Positions 26,489-35,553 of a stretch of DNA of 64,000 bases are shown here, one piece after another. A program made the position numbers and the translations under genes. The notes beneath the pieces are model-generated. The model had not been told where the DNA came from and did no database searches. It saw only the letters and a program-made list of their open reading frames with translations. Each line of letters starts with the position of its first letter. The stretch's first letter is position 1. The stretch lies in NCBI RefSeq assembly GCF_004122095.1, contig NZ_SAWZ01000001.1, forward strand, positions 558,001 to 622,000, read 5' to 3'. The stretch is from Pseudoxanthomonas composti. GTDB taxonomy: Bacteria > Pseudomonadota > Gammaproteobacteria > Xanthomonadales > Xanthomonadaceae.

Positions 26489-27519
26489 GGGGTGTCTCCA
26501 GAGGGACGCAAGGCGTTGGCGAGGATCGCGTCAATGCGATCGGTTTCTTTCAGGAAGGCGTCGTGGCCGTAGGGCGAGCGCAGCACGCGCAGGTGGCCCT
26601 TGGGCCCCAGCCCTTCGACCAGGGTGACCAGATCCGCCAGCGGCACCAGGCGATCGCCTTCGACGGCGACCACGGTGGTCGGCACGGCGATGCTGGCCGG
26701 GTCGATGCGATGCAGGTCGATGGATTCGGACAGGCGCAAAAAGGCGTTGACCGGCGTGCGCGCCACGTACTGCGCACCAGCGGCGTCCAGGTAATCCTCG
26801 GCGGCCACGCGCACGCGGCCGTTGACCAGCTCCGGCGGCGCGTCGAAGCGCTCGCCGAACTCCTCCGGCGTGCGATAGCTCAGCATCGCGAACTGCCGCG
26901 CCAGCGACAGCCCCTGCTGGTCGGCGCACTGCATCTGCCCCAGGGCGACCGCGTGGCGCTGCAGTGCGCGCCAAGCCGAGGCGAACGGGTGCGGGCGATG
27001 CGCACCGCTGACGGCCACCAGCCGCTCCAGCCGCTGCGGGTGCCGCGCGGCCAGGTGCTGGCCGACCAGCGCGCCGTAGGAGTAGCCGACGAAGGCGCGC
27101 AGGCAGGGAATCTCCAGCGCATCGAGCAGCGCGGCGATGGCGTCGGCCTGGTCGGCCGGGTCGATCGGCGCATCCAGCGTGCCATCGGCGCCGATGAAGT
27201 CGAAGGACAGGATGCGCACCCGCGCCGGATCCAGGGTGCGCCCCGCCGCGAGCAGGTCGTTGGCCCAGCCGCTCTCGGGGAACGCCTCGCTGGCGGCGAC
27301 ATGGCGGTGCGCGGAAATGCCGCCGGCCACGAACACCACCGGCGCATCGATGCGGCCGTTGAGTTCGTAGCGCAGGGTCAGGGTGCGTGCGCCGGCGTGG
27401 CGCAGCGACAAGGCGATGGCGATCTCGCCGCGCAGGGCAACGGAGCGGCCGTCACCCGTCGCGGCGACGGGACAGGCAGGCTCGGAAGCGGCAGCGATGG
27501 AGGCGGTGGCGAGGCTCAT
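26485..27519 (-). CDS. metX: Homoserine O-acyltransferase, MetX family
   Basis: A 344-residue alpha/beta-hydrolase-fold acyltransferase that activates homoserine for methionine synthesis. It shows LNGRIDAPVVFVAGGISAHRH, the nucleophile elbow VGYSYGALVG (Ser about 147), and the C-terminal VAVEGDRLVPLADL and SPYGHDAFLKE that carry the Asp and His. Whether the acyl donor is acetyl- or succinyl-CoA, or the acceptor serine as reported for some xanthomonad MetX-like enzymes, cannot be decided here; placement with metB and hom favours homoserine. First gene of the operon, behind a SAM-I riboswitch. Confidence 0.9.
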   Translation of the reverse strand: MSLATASIAAASEPACPVAATGDGRSVALRGEIAIALSLRHAGARTLTLRYELNGRIDAPVVFVAGGISAHRHVAASEAFPESGWANDLLAAGRTLDPARVRILSFDFIGADGTLDAPIDPADQADAIAALLDALEIPCLRAFVGYSYGALVGQHLAARHPQRLERLVAVSGAHRPHPFASAWRALQRHAVALGQMQCADQQGLSLARQFAMLSYRTPEEFGERFDAPPELVNGRVRVAAEDYLDAAGAQYVARTPVNAFLRLSESIDLHRIDPASIAVPTTVVAVEGDRLVPLADLVTLVEGLGPKGHLRVLRSPYGHDAFLKETDRIDAILANALRPSGDTP

Positions 27520-27547
27520 GACGGTCCGGATCGGTGGAACGGGCCAT

Positions 27548-27566
27548 CGAGCTTTCGCGGAGCTCG
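27548..27566 (-). promoter_or_regulatory. Hairpin in the riboswitch expression platform
   Basis: CGAGCT and AGCTCG form a perfect 6-bp stem with a 7-base loop in the 80-nt segment between the aptamer and the metX start. There is no T-run, so intrinsic termination is unlikely; control of translation or of Rho entry is more plausible. Confidence 0.4.
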
Positions 27567-27599
27567 CGTTCGTCGTGCGTCGCAGACGTCACGGTACGA

Positions 27600-27717
27600 A
27601 CCATCTTTCGGCGGACGCTCACGGTCCCCGCAGGATTTGGCACCGACACGACGCGCTGTTTTGCGTCGCTGGCTGCCCCGGCTTCAAAGGGCCTGTCCCT
27701 CTGCCGGTCTCGATGGT
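27600..27717 (-). ncRNA. SAM-I (S-box) riboswitch aptamer
   Basis: Read on the minus strand, the leader of metX contains GAGGGACAGGCCC, then TTTGAAGCC with GGGGCAGCC, and later GGTGCCAAATCCTGCGGGG, in the order and spacing of the SAM-I core, where AGGGACTGGCCC..GATGAAGCCCGGCAACC..GGTGCTAATTCCTGC is typical. The P1 helix closes with ACCATC (27717-27712) and GATGGT (27605-27600). Between the core halves is a variable stem built on GACGC and GCGTC. SAM binding is expected to lower expression of metX-metB-hom. Confidence 0.92.
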
Positions 27718-27723
27718 GGGTGC

Positions 27724-27752
27724 AGGTTGCCAGCCGAATTTGGCCTTGTCAA
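27724..27752 (-). promoter_or_regulatory. Predicted promoter of metX-metB-hom
   Basis: TTGACA (minus strand, 27752-27747) is a consensus -35; 17 bases later is CAACCT (27729-27724), a weak -10. The predicted start is near 27717, which is the first base of the riboswitch P1 helix. Confidence 0.6.
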
Positions 27753-27775
27753 TCGCTTTATGCGGATAAAGCGAT
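27752..27775. promoter_or_regulatory. Perfect 10-bp-arm dyad overlapping the met promoter
   Basis: ATCGCTTTAT and ATAAAGCGAT are perfect inverted arms around GCGG. The dyad ends exactly on the first base of the -35 box of the met promoter. It is also about 78 bp upstream of the divergent lipoprotein gene. It looks like a repressor operator; the sequence differs from MetJ boxes and MetR sites, and I cannot name the protein. Confidence 0.65.
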
Positions 27776-27852
27776 GGAAAGATTTCAGCTGCAACCGCCG
27801 CCTCACTGCCAACCCCTGTCGAGCCCGCCGTTTGCCCCTCATAATTCGAACG

Positions 27853-28956
27853 ATGCGCCGCATCATTCTGTTGACCTCCCTGTTCACCGTGACCCTCCTG
27901 CTGGCCGGCTGCGCCAGCCGTCCGCGCGTCACGGCCCCTGCCGCCGCCCAGGCGGTCGCCCCGGCCAGCGCCGACGCCGTCGTCGCCGAGGCATGGGTCA
28001 GCGCCCCTCACCCGGAGGAGGAAGTCGATTCCATCGCCGTGTGGCCGACCGAGGACGGCGGCAGCTGGCTGATCGTGACCGCCAAGCAGACCGAGCAGTT
28101 GGTCGTGTTCGACGCGCAGAGCGGCCGCCGCCTGCGCACCGTCGGTAGCAGCGGCAGCGCGCTGGGGCAGTTCAAGCGACCCAACGGCATCGCCGTGTTC
28201 GGCGACCTGGTGTTCGTGGCCGAACGCGACAACCACCGCGTGCAGGTGCTGCAGCTGCCGGACTTCACGCCGCTAGCGGCCATCGGCGAGCGCGAGCTGA
28301 AGGTGCCCTACGGTCTGTGGCTGCACGAGGTGGCACCCGATGAGCTGGAACTGCTGGTCACCGACAGCTTCATGGCCGACTTCCGCACCCGCGCCCTGCC
28401 GCCCATGGCCGAACTGGACCAGCGCGTGAAGCGCTACCGCGTCGCGCAGAAACCCGACGGCAGCGTGAGCGCCCGCTACCTTGGCGCCTTCGGCGATACC
28501 AGCGAGGCCGGCGCGCTGCGCATGGTCGAATCCATCGCCGGCGATCCGGCCAACGACCGCCTGCTGATCGCCGACGAGGACGTGCGCGTGGGTTCGACCC
28601 TGCGCGACTATACCCTCGGCGGTCGCTATCGCGGCCGTAGCCTGCCGCGCTTCCAGGCCGATGCAGAGGGCGTGTCGCTGTGGGCCTGCGATACCGACCA
28701 GGCCGGCTACTGGATCGCCAGCGACCAGCTCACCCCCACCCTGTTCCGCGTCTACGACCGGGTCTCGCTGGCGCCGGTCGGCACCTTCTCCGGCAAGTCG
28801 GTGGGCGACACCGACGGCCAGGCCCTGTACGCCACCCCCAGCGCGCGCTTCCCCGCCGGTGCGCTGTACGTGCAGTCGCGCAACGAGAGCGTGGCCGCCT
28901 TCGACCTGCGCGACATCGCCGCGGCGCTGAAGCTGGCCCCTGCCTGCGTGGAATGA
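27853..28956 (+). CDS. Phytase-like beta-propeller lipoprotein
   Basis: A 367-residue lipoprotein with lipobox LLAGC at the end of a short signal sequence (Cys about 19). The mature part reads as a six-bladed propeller of the 3-phytase/NHL type: DSIAVWPTEDGGSWLIVTAKQTEQLVVFD, FKRPNGIAVFGDLVFVAERDNHRVQVL, SIAGDPANDRLLIADED and DAEGVSLWACDTDQAGYWIASDQ. These are the landmarks of bacterial beta-propeller phytases, though the calcium-site residues cannot be checked by eye. It overlaps the M23 peptidase gene in an ATGA, so the two are coupled. Confidence 0.78.
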   Translation: MRRIILLTSLFTVTLLLAGCASRPRVTAPAAAQAVAPASADAVVAEAWVSAPHPEEEVDSIAVWPTEDGGSWLIVTAKQTEQLVVFDAQSGRRLRTVGSSGSALGQFKRPNGIAVFGDLVFVAERDNHRVQVLQLPDFTPLAAIGERELKVPYGLWLHEVAPDELELLVTDSFMADFRTRALPPMAELDQRVKRYRVAQKPDGSVSARYLGAFGDTSEAGALRMVESIAGDPANDRLLIADEDVRVGSTLRDYTLGGRYRGRSLPRFQADAEGVSLWACDTDQAGYWIASDQLTPTLFRVYDRVSLAPVGTFSGKSVGDTDGQALYATPSARFPAGALYVQSRNESVAAFDLRDIAAALKLAPACVE

Positions 28957-29876
28957 GCTCCGCGGCGCGCTGGCTGGCCTGCCTGGCCGTGCTGCTGGCC
29001 TGCGCACCGGCGCAGGCCGCGCGCCTGTACCGCTGGAAGGATGCCCAGGGCATCACCCAGTACGGCGACCAGCCACCACAGGCCAGCGCCGATGCCGAGG
29101 TGGACGTCATCCGCTTCCGCAACCCGCCGGGCACCCTGGCGCGGCTGCGCATCGAGCCCCTGGCCACCCGCTACCAGGTCTGGGCCGACAACCCCGGGCC
29201 CGGCCCGGTGCAGGTGGAAGTGAGCTTCCGCCAGCAGCACAACCTGCTGGCCTCGCCCGCCCTGCCGCTGCGCAAGGTCTTGCCCGCCCACGGCAGCGTG
29301 CTGCTCTCCAGCCTGATCCTCACCGACCCGCTGGGCGGGGCGCAGTTCGACCTGAAGATGGACGCCATGCCCGGCGACCCGGCGGCCAAGCCTTTCGATT
29401 TCCGTTACCGGCTGCCGTTCGACGAGGCCGCGCTGCGCGTGGACCAGGGCCCCGGCGGGCGCTTCAGCCACAACGACCTGCAGAACCGCGACGCCATCGA
29501 TTTCGCCGTCCCCGAAGGCACGCCGATCCTGGCCGCGCGCGCCGGCGTGGTGCTGCAGGTGGAATCGGATTTCGACAAGGCCGGCCTGGACCGCGAGGTC
29601 TACGGCGGCCGCGCCAACTTCATCCGCATCCTGCACGAGGACGGCACCATGGCCCTGTACGCCCACCTCAAGCCGGAGGGCGTGCTGGTGCGGACCGGCC
29701 AGTCGGTACGCGAGGGCCAGCAGATCGGGCTGTCGGGCAACACCGGCTTTTCCACCGCCCCGCACCTGCACTTCGTGGTGCAGGTCAACGCCGGCATGGC
29801 GCTGCGCTCGGTGCCGGTGCGCATGGTCGGGCCGATGGGCGAGCTGCTTTTTCCCAGCGCCCCCGCAGGCCCGTAA
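28953..29876 (+). CDS. M23 family peptidase with N-terminal DUF4124 domain
   Basis: A 307-residue exported protein. After the signal peptide (LACLAVLLACAPAQAA) comes DUF4124 (RLYRWKDAQGITQYGDQPPQ), a beta-rich middle, and an M23 peptidase domain near residues 168-300: SHNDLQNRDAIDFAVPEGTPI, ILHEDGTMALYAHLKPEGV, TGQSVREGQQIGLSGNTGFSTAPHLHFVV. The zinc-binding histidines and aspartate of LytM enzymes are in place (HNDLQNRDAIDF, HLH). It probably cleaves or remodels peptidoglycan cross-bridges. Coupled to the phytase-like lipoprotein gene. Confidence 0.9.
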   Translation: MSSAARWLACLAVLLACAPAQAARLYRWKDAQGITQYGDQPPQASADAEVDVIRFRNPPGTLARLRIEPLATRYQVWADNPGPGPVQVEVSFRQQHNLLASPALPLRKVLPAHGSVLLSSLILTDPLGGAQFDLKMDAMPGDPAAKPFDFRYRLPFDEAALRVDQGPGGRFSHNDLQNRDAIDFAVPEGTPILAARAGVVLQVESDFDKAGLDREVYGGRANFIRILHEDGTMALYAHLKPEGVLVRTGQSVREGQQIGLSGNTGFSTAPHLHFVVQVNAGMALRSVPVRMVGPMGELLFPSAPAGP

Positions 29877-29909
29877 GTGCGCCCGGCCCGGCGCGCGCGC
29901 CGCAGCCGG

Positions 29910-29915
29910 TATAAT
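29910..29915 (+). promoter_or_regulatory. Predicted -10 box of prfC
   Basis: TATAAT, a perfect consensus in a very GC-rich stretch, 48 bp before the prfC start. No good -35 box is seen at the expected position. Confidence 0.45.
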
Positions 29916-29962
29916 CGCCGACCTTCCCTTCCTGCCGTTCGCCCGTCGAGGGCGCCGTTGCC

Positions 29963-31582
29963 ATGTCCGCCGCCCCAAGTTCCGATGTCACCACCGAAGC
30001 CGCGCGCCGACGCACCTTCGCCATCATCTCCCACCCCGATGCCGGCAAGACCACGCTGACCGAAAAGCTGCTGCTGTTCGGCGGCGCGATCCAGATGGCC
30101 GGCTCGGTCAAGGGCCGCAAGGCCGCGCGCCATGCGACCTCGGACTGGATGGCGCTGGAAAAGGAGCGCGGCATCTCGGTGACCTCCTCGGTGATGCAGT
30201 TCCCCTACGAGGGCAAGATCGTCAACCTGCTCGACACCCCGGGCCACGCCGACTTCGGCGAGGACACCTATCGGGTGCTGACCGCGGTGGACTCGGCGCT
30301 GATGGTCATCGACGTGGCCAAGGGCGTTGAGGAGCGCACCATCAAGCTGATGGAGGTCTGCCGCCTGCGCGATACGCCCATCATGACCTTCATCAACAAG
30401 CTCGACCGCGAGGGCAAGGATCCGATCGAACTGCTGGATGAGGTGGAGACCGTGCTCGGGATCCAGTGCGCGCCGGTCACCTGGCCCATCGGCATGGGCC
30501 AGCGCCTGAAGGGCGTGGTGCACCTGATCACCGGCGAGGTGCATCTGTACGAGCCGGGCCGCAACTTCACCCGCCAGGATTCGACCATCTTCGCCTCGCT
30601 GGACGACCCGGGCGTGGAAGCCAAGATCGGCGCGCAGATGCTGGCCAGCCTGCGCGAAGAGCTGGAGCTGGTGCAGGGCGCCAGCAACCCCTTCGACAAG
30701 GATGCCTACCTGGCCGGCCAGCAGACCCCCGTGTTCTTCGGCTCTGGCGTGAACAACTTCGGCGTGCAGCCGCTGCTGGACTTCTTCGTCGAGCACGCCC
30801 CGCCGCCGCAGCGGCGCCAGACCACCGGGCGCGATGTCGAGCCAACGGAAAACAAGCTCTCCGGCTTCGTGTTCAAGATCCAGGCCAACATGGACCCGCA
30901 GCACCGCGACCGCGTGGCCTTCATGCGCGTGTGCTCGGGCAGGTTCAGTGCCGGCATGAAGGCCTTCCACGTGCGCAGCGGCAAGGAGCAGAAGCTGGCC
31001 AATGCGCTGACCTTCATGGCCTCCGACCGCGAGATCGCCGCCGAAGCCTTCCCCGGCGATGTCATCGGCATCCACAACCACGGCACCATCTCCATCGGCG
31101 ATACCTTCACCGAAGGCGAGAACCTGAGCTTCACCGGCATCCCCAACTTCGCCCCGGAGCTGTTCCGCCGCGCGCGCCTGCGCGACCCGCTCAAGCTCAA
31201 GCAGCTGCAGAAGGGCCTGGCCCAGCTGTCCGAGGAAGGCGCCACCCAGTTCTTCCGCCCGCTGATGAGCAACGACCTGATCCTGGGCGCGGTAGGCGTG
31301 CTGCAGTTCGACGTGGTGGCCTACCGGCTCAAGGACGAGTACGGCGTGGATGCGATCTTCGAGCCGGTCGGCGTGGCCACCGCGCGCTGGATCGAATGCA
31401 GCAATGCCAAGAAGCTGGAGGAGTTCCGCGAGAAGAACGCGGTCAACCTGGGCATCGACGCGGCCGGCGAGCTGGTCTACCTGGCGCCGACCCGCGTCAA
31501 CCTGCAGCTTGCGCAGGAGCGCGCGCCGGACGTGGTCTTCCGCGCCACGCGCGAGCACGCCTACGCCAAGACCGAAGATTGA
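29963..31582 (+). CDS. prfC: Peptide chain release factor 3
   Basis: A 539-residue translational GTPase that removes RF1/RF2 from the ribosome after peptide release. GTPase motifs: G1 [13 protein letters not shown]2 region [14 protein letters not shown]3 [15 protein letters not shown]4 [10 protein letters not shown]. The RF3-specific [20 protein letters not shown] and C-terminal [26 protein letters not shown] distinguish it from EF-G and TypA. Length agrees with E. coli RF3 (529). Confidence 0.97.
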   Translation: MSAAPSSDVTTEAARRRTFAIISHPDAGKTTLTEKLLLFGGAIQMAGSVKGRKAARHATSDWMALEKERGISVTSSVMQFPYEGKIVNLLDTPGHADFGEDTYRVLTAVDSALMVIDVAKGVEERTIKLMEVCRLRDTPIMTFINKLDREGKDPIELLDEVETVLGIQCAPVTWPIGMGQRLKGVVHLITGEVHLYEPGRNFTRQDSTIFASLDDPGVEAKIGAQMLASLREELELVQGASNPFDKDAYLAGQQTPVFFGSGVNNFGVQPLLDFFVEHAPPPQRRQTTGRDVEPTENKLSGFVFKIQANMDPQHRDRVAFMRVCSGRFSAGMKAFHVRSGKEQKLANALTFMASDREIAAEAFPGDVIGIHNHGTISIGDTFTEGENLSFTGIPNFAPELFRRARLRDPLKLKQLQKGLAQLSEEGATQFFRPLMSNDLILGAVGVLQFDVVAYRLKDEYGVDAIFEPVGVATARWIECSNAKKLEEFREKNAVNLGIDAAGELVYLAPTRVNLQLAQERAPDVVFRATREHAYAKTED

Positions 31583-31597
31583 TCGCCATCTGCGCGA

Positions 31598-31635
31598 CCA
31601 CCAAGCGCCCGCATCCTGAATGCGGCACTTGGTGG
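31598..31635. terminator. Strong two-part hairpin downstream of prfC
   Basis: CCACCAAG/CTTGGTGG encloses CCGCAT/ATGCGG with a 5-base loop. No T-run follows, so it may protect the mRNA 3' end or act with Rho rather than as an intrinsic terminator. Confidence 0.45.
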
Positions 31636-31705
31636 CCGCGGTCCGCTGCTGTGTTACCCGGCGGCACAGCGTGAAGTCGAGAATGGCTTGCGATAAGGTA
31701 GCGGC

Positions 31706-32350
31706 ATGAGTATCCAGGCCCACCCCCAGGCCGATCCTCGCGACGAATTGGCCAGCGCGCTCACCCACGGTCTGGGCGCGATCGCCTCGCTCGCCGGCGG
31801 CGCCGTCCTGATCACCCTGACCTCGCTGTACGGGGATGCCTGGCAGCTGGGCACGACGATCGTCTTCAGCGTCACCCTGCTGCTGCTCTACGTCGCTTCC
31901 ACCCTGTACCACGCCATCCAGCACCCGATGGCCAAGGCGCGGCTGCAGATCTTCGACCATTGCGCCATCTACCTGCTGATCGCCGGGACCTACACGCCGT
32001 TCACCCTGATCGGCCTGCGCGGTCCGTGGGGCTGGGGCCTGTTCACCGCGATCTGGTCCATTGCCGCGGCCGGGGTGGTGTTCAAGCTGTTCTTCACCGG
32101 CCGCTTCCGACTGCTGTCGACCATCATCTACATCGTGATGGGCTGGCTGGTGGTGGTGGCCATCGAACCGCTGCTGCGCTCGGTGGATGCCTTCACCCTG
32201 GGCTGGCTGCTGGCCGGCGGGATCTTCTACACGCTGGGCACCTGGTTTTATCAGCGCGACTCGGTGCGCTACTTCCACGCCATCTGGCACCTGTTCGTGC
32301 TGATGGGCAGCGTCTGCCACTTCGTCGCGGTCACCTCGCAGGTCCTGTGA
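31706..32350 (+). CDS. Hemolysin III / PAQR family membrane protein
   Basis: A 214-residue inner-membrane protein with seven hydrophobic spans and the HlyIII signatures: DELASALTHGLGAIASLAG, LLLYVASTLYHAI, IFDHCAIYLLIAGTYTPF and the C-terminal YFHAIWHLFVLMGSVCHF. The histidines in LYH, HAIWH and the aspartate in DHC are the metal-site residues of the PAQR/ceramidase fold. The name comes from B. cereus hemolysin III, but most proteobacterial members (YqfA) are membrane-homeostasis proteins of unclear activity. Confidence 0.93.
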   Translation: MSIQAHPQADPRDELASALTHGLGAIASLAGGAVLITLTSLYGDAWQLGTTIVFSVTLLLLYVASTLYHAIQHPMAKARLQIFDHCAIYLLIAGTYTPFTLIGLRGPWGWGLFTAIWSIAAAGVVFKLFFTGRFRLLSTIIYIVMGWLVVVAIEPLLRSVDAFTLGWLLAGGIFYTLGTWFYQRDSVRYFHAIWHLFVLMGSVCHFVAVTSQVL

Positions 32351-32447
32351 TCGGCGCCTGGGCCGCGCTCATGCGGCGCGCACATCGCTGAACTCTCCGA
32401 CACGCTTTCTCATCGCCTGAACGGTCGCTCCGGGTATATCGCCGGGC

Positions 32448-34397
32448 ATGCCGACCGCCACCGCCACCCGTCCTTCCGCCCGCCGCATCCTGCTTGCCCT
32501 GCTCGGGCTGCTGGCGGCGGCCATCCTCATCCTGATCCTGCTGTGGGACTGGAACTGGTTCAAAGGTCCGATCGAGCGCGCGGTGTACTCGGCTACGGGG
32601 CGCGAGTTCCACATCGACGGCAACCTGGACGTGGACTTGGGGCGCGTCACCACCATCAGCGCCGAAGGCCTGCGGCTGGCCGATGCCTCCTGGGCCAAGC
32701 GCAAGGAGATGGCCACAGTCCAGCGGCTGGAGCTGGACGTGCGCCCCTGGGCCTTCATCTTCAAGCGCGAGATCGCCATCCCCGGCCTGCGCCTGACCAA
32801 GCCGGAGGTGGTGCTGGAGAGCGGTCCCAAGGGTGGGGGAAACTGGGTCTTCGACACCCCGGACAAGGACCCTGCCGACGACCGCCCGCTGCCGTCCTTC
32901 GGCTTGGTGCAGGTCCGCCAGGGACGGCTGCAGTACATCGACGCGCCGAAGAAGACCGACCTGGACATCCGCCTGGAAACGGCCCAGCCCGGCAAGGACG
33001 AAGCGGCGCCGCCCATCGACCTGCGCGGCAGCGGCCACTGGGCCGGCAACCGCTTCACGCTGGAGGGCCGGACCGCCTCGCCGCTGCAGTTGACCGACAC
33101 CGACAAGCCCTATCGCATCGACCTGCGGGCCGCTGCAGGCGCCACCCGCGCCCATGTGCGCGGCAACCTGATCGACCCGCTCAAGTTCGCAGGCTTCGAC
33201 GTCAAGCTCGCCCTGTCCGGTCAGGACATGGCCGACCTCTACCCGCTGATCGGCATCGCCATCCCGGCTTCACCGCCCTACCGCATCGACGGCCGGCTGA
33301 CCCGGCAGGGCGATACCTGGCACTACGACGGCTTCAGCGGCCAGGTCGGCAACAGCGACCTGGGCGGCAACGTGGCCGTCACCGTCGGCCGCGAGCGCCC
33401 CCTGCTGAAGGCCGACCTGCATTCCAAGCGCCTGGACTTCGACGATCTCGCCGGCTTCCTCGGCGCCAAGCCCGATCCCGAGGGTCCGGTGCAGGCCAGT
33501 GCCGAGCAGAAGGCGGAAGTGGCGCGGCAGGAAGCCAAGCCCACCGTCCTGCCCGATTCGCCCTACGACCTGAGCAAGCTGCGCGCCATGGACGCCGACG
33601 TGAAGTGGAAAGCCCAGCGCATCAATGCGCCCAAGCTGCCCATCGACGACATGGACGCGCACCTGACGCTGACCGATGGCTTGTTGCAGCTGCACCCGCT
33701 GAACTTCGGTGTCGCCGGTGGAAACATCCGCTCGCAGATCAAGATGGACGCCCGCGCGCCGGTGATCAGCACGCGCGCCGACATTTCCGTGCGCGGCCTC
33801 AACCTGGGCCGCTTGTTCCCGGATGCGGAGATCACCAAGACCGCCATCGGCCGGATCGGCGGCGACATGCGCATCGACACCCGCGGCAACTCCATCGCCG
33901 CCATGGCCGGCAATGCCAATGGCGAGGTCGGCATTGGCATGGGCAAGGGGCAACTTCCGCAGTTGCTGGTGGAACTGGCCGGGCTGGATGTCATGCAGTC
34001 GCTGGCCTACCTGTTCGACCAGAGCAAGCAGATTCCGGTTCGCTGCGCCTTCGCCGATTTCGGCGTCAAGGACGGCCTGATGCGCAGTCGCGCCCTGGCT
34101 TTCGATACCACCGATACGCTGATCGTCGGCGATGGCAACATCGACCTGAAGCGCGAAGGCCTGGAATTGACTTTGCGCCCGCGTCCCAAGGACCGCAGCA
34201 TCCTCAGCTTCCGCACCCCGCTGCAGATCGGCGGCACGTTCAAGGACCCGTCCTTCCGCCCCGACCTGAAGAAGCTGGGTCTGCGCGGAGCGGTGGCCCT
34301 GGCGCTGGGCTCCATCGCCCCGCCCGCCGCGCTGCTGGCCACCATCGAACTCGGCCCGGGCGAGGATGCCAACTGCGGCGGGCAGTACGCCAAGTAG
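32448..34397 (+). CDS. AsmA family protein
   Basis: A 649-residue protein with one N-terminal membrane helix (ILLALLGLLAAAILILILLWDWNWF) and a large periplasmic beta-rich body. AsmA features: IERAVYSATGREFHIDGNLDVDLGRVTTISAEGLRLADASW at the N-terminus, then the C-terminal AsmA domain with GRIGGDMRIDTRGNSIAAMAGNANGEVGIGMGKGQ and a FRTPLQIGGTFKDPSFRPDL ending. Relatives (AsmA, YhdP, TamB) help move phospholipid to the outer membrane; that role is inferred. It stands alone, with no close partner. Confidence 0.9.
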   Translation: MPTATATRPSARRILLALLGLLAAAILILILLWDWNWFKGPIERAVYSATGREFHIDGNLDVDLGRVTTISAEGLRLADASWAKRKEMATVQRLELDVRPWAFIFKREIAIPGLRLTKPEVVLESGPKGGGNWVFDTPDKDPADDRPLPSFGLVQVRQGRLQYIDAPKKTDLDIRLETAQPGKDEAAPPIDLRGSGHWAGNRFTLEGRTASPLQLTDTDKPYRIDLRAAAGATRAHVRGNLIDPLKFAGFDVKLALSGQDMADLYPLIGIAIPASPPYRIDGRLTRQGDTWHYDGFSGQVGNSDLGGNVAVTVGRERPLLKADLHSKRLDFDDLAGFLGAKPDPEGPVQASAEQKAEVARQEAKPTVLPDSPYDLSKLRAMDADVKWKAQRINAPKLPIDDMDAHLTLTDGLLQLHPLNFGVAGGNIRSQIKMDARAPVISTRADISVRGLNLGRLFPDAEITKTAIGRIGGDMRIDTRGNSIAAMAGNANGEVGIGMGKGQLPQLLVELAGLDVMQSLAYLFDQSKQIPVRCAFADFGVKDGLMRSRALAFDTTDTLIVGDGNIDLKREGLELTLRPRPKDRSILSFRTPLQIGGTFKDPSFRPDLKKLGLRGAVALALGSIAPPAALLATIELGPGEDANCGGQYAK

Positions 34398-34554
34398 GCC
34401 GGCGCACCTGGCATGAGGTGGAGCGTTTCGGTCTTCTCCCGGACCTGACGGCGGCGTGCTGCGTCGACGCCTCGACTCGTCTTTGCGAGGGCCATGCGTC
34501 GAAAGGCGAGATCTTGCAGTCGTAAGTGCTTCCGACCGTTTGCCCACATCCGCT

Positions 34555-35550
34555 TCAGGCGGACTGAGATTCCGCTACCGCGACCTGCTGCGCGCCGGGA
34601 ACGCGCTGATCCAGCGTCGCCGGACGCCACTCATCCACCAGATACAAGGGGCGCTGCTTGGATTCCTCATACAGCCGCCCCAGGTACTCGCCGATCATGC
34701 CCAGCGCCATCAGCTGCATGCCCCCCAGCAACAGCACCACCGTCATCATCGTCGGCCAGCCCTGCACCGGGTCGCCGAACAAGGCCGCCTTGATCACCAC
34801 GAACAGCGCGAAGCCGAAAGCGACCAGCGCAGTGAACACCCCGACATAGGTGGCCAGGCGCAGCGGCGCGGTGGAGAAGCTGGTGATGCCTTCCAGCGCA
34901 AAGTTCCACAGCTTCCACCAGCCGAACTTGCTCTTGCCCGCCATGCGCGCATGGCGCAGGTAGGGCACGGCGATGGAGCGATACCCCACCCAGCCGAACA
35001 AGCCCTTCATGAAACGATGGCGCTCGCGCAACTGCGCCAGCGCGGCCAGCGAACGCGGCGCCAGCAGGCGGAAGTCGCCGGTGTCGGCCGGCACCGGCGT
35101 CTTGGCCAGGCGTCCGATCACCCGATAGAACCCGGCCGCGGTGGCGCGCTTGATCCAGTTCTCTCCCTCGCGCACGGTGCGCGTGCCATGCACATCGTCG
35201 TAGCCCTGCCGCCATAGCGCGACGAACTGCGGGATCAGCTCCGGCGGGTCCTGCCCATCGGCATCCAGCACCAGCGCCGCGCCCTCGGCCACCAGGTCCA
35301 GCCCGGCCGTCAGCGCCGATTCCTTGCCGAAGTTGCGCGACAGCCGCAGCAGCGACACCGCCGGATCGTCCTGGGCGATGGTCAGCATGACCTCCCAGGT
35401 CTCGTCCGTGCTGCCGTCGTCGACATACAGCACCCGCCCTTGCAGCCCCTGGATCCCATCGAGCACCGCGCGCAGGCGCGGATGCAGCCGCGGCAGCGCC
35501 TCGGCCTCGTTGCGAGCGGCCACCACCACCGTCAGCAGGTCATCGCGCAT
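34555..35550 (-). CDS. GT2 glycosyltransferase, DPM1/GtrB-like
   Basis: A 331-residue polyprenyl-phosphate glycosyltransferase. The GT-A part has TVVVAARNEAEALPRLHPRL, LYVDDGSTDETWEVM, LSRNFGKESALTAGLDLV and the metal-binding LVLDADGQDPPELIPQF. Two C-terminal membrane spans follow (YVGVFTALVAFGFALFVVIKAAL; TMMTVVLLLGGMQLMALGMIGEYLGRLY), the layout of GtrB and YfdH. It would transfer a sugar from a nucleotide donor to undecaprenyl phosphate on the cytoplasmic face. It starts 3 bp after the mtgA stop and is probably cotranscribed. Confidence 0.92.
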   Translation of the reverse strand: MRDDLLTVVVAARNEAEALPRLHPRLRAVLDGIQGLQGRVLYVDDGSTDETWEVMLTIAQDDPAVSLLRLSRNFGKESALTAGLDLVAEGAALVLDADGQDPPELIPQFVALWRQGYDDVHGTRTVREGENWIKRATAAGFYRVIGRLAKTPVPADTGDFRLLAPRSLAALAQLRERHRFMKGLFGWVGYRSIAVPYLRHARMAGKSKFGWWKLWNFALEGITSFSTAPLRLATYVGVFTALVAFGFALFVVIKAALFGDPVQGWPTMMTVVLLLGGMQLMALGMIGEYLGRLYEESKQRPLYLVDEWRPATLDQRVPGAQQVAVAESQSA

Positions 35551-35553
35551 GCC

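Noticed and set aside
27452-27649. Small minus-strand frame overlapping the metX leader
   Set aside because: It overlaps the SAM-I aptamer and the metX start in another frame and has no ribosome binding site.
29600-32320. 906-codon minus-strand frame
   Set aside because: Antisense to prfC and HlyIII, composition typical of a shadow frame.
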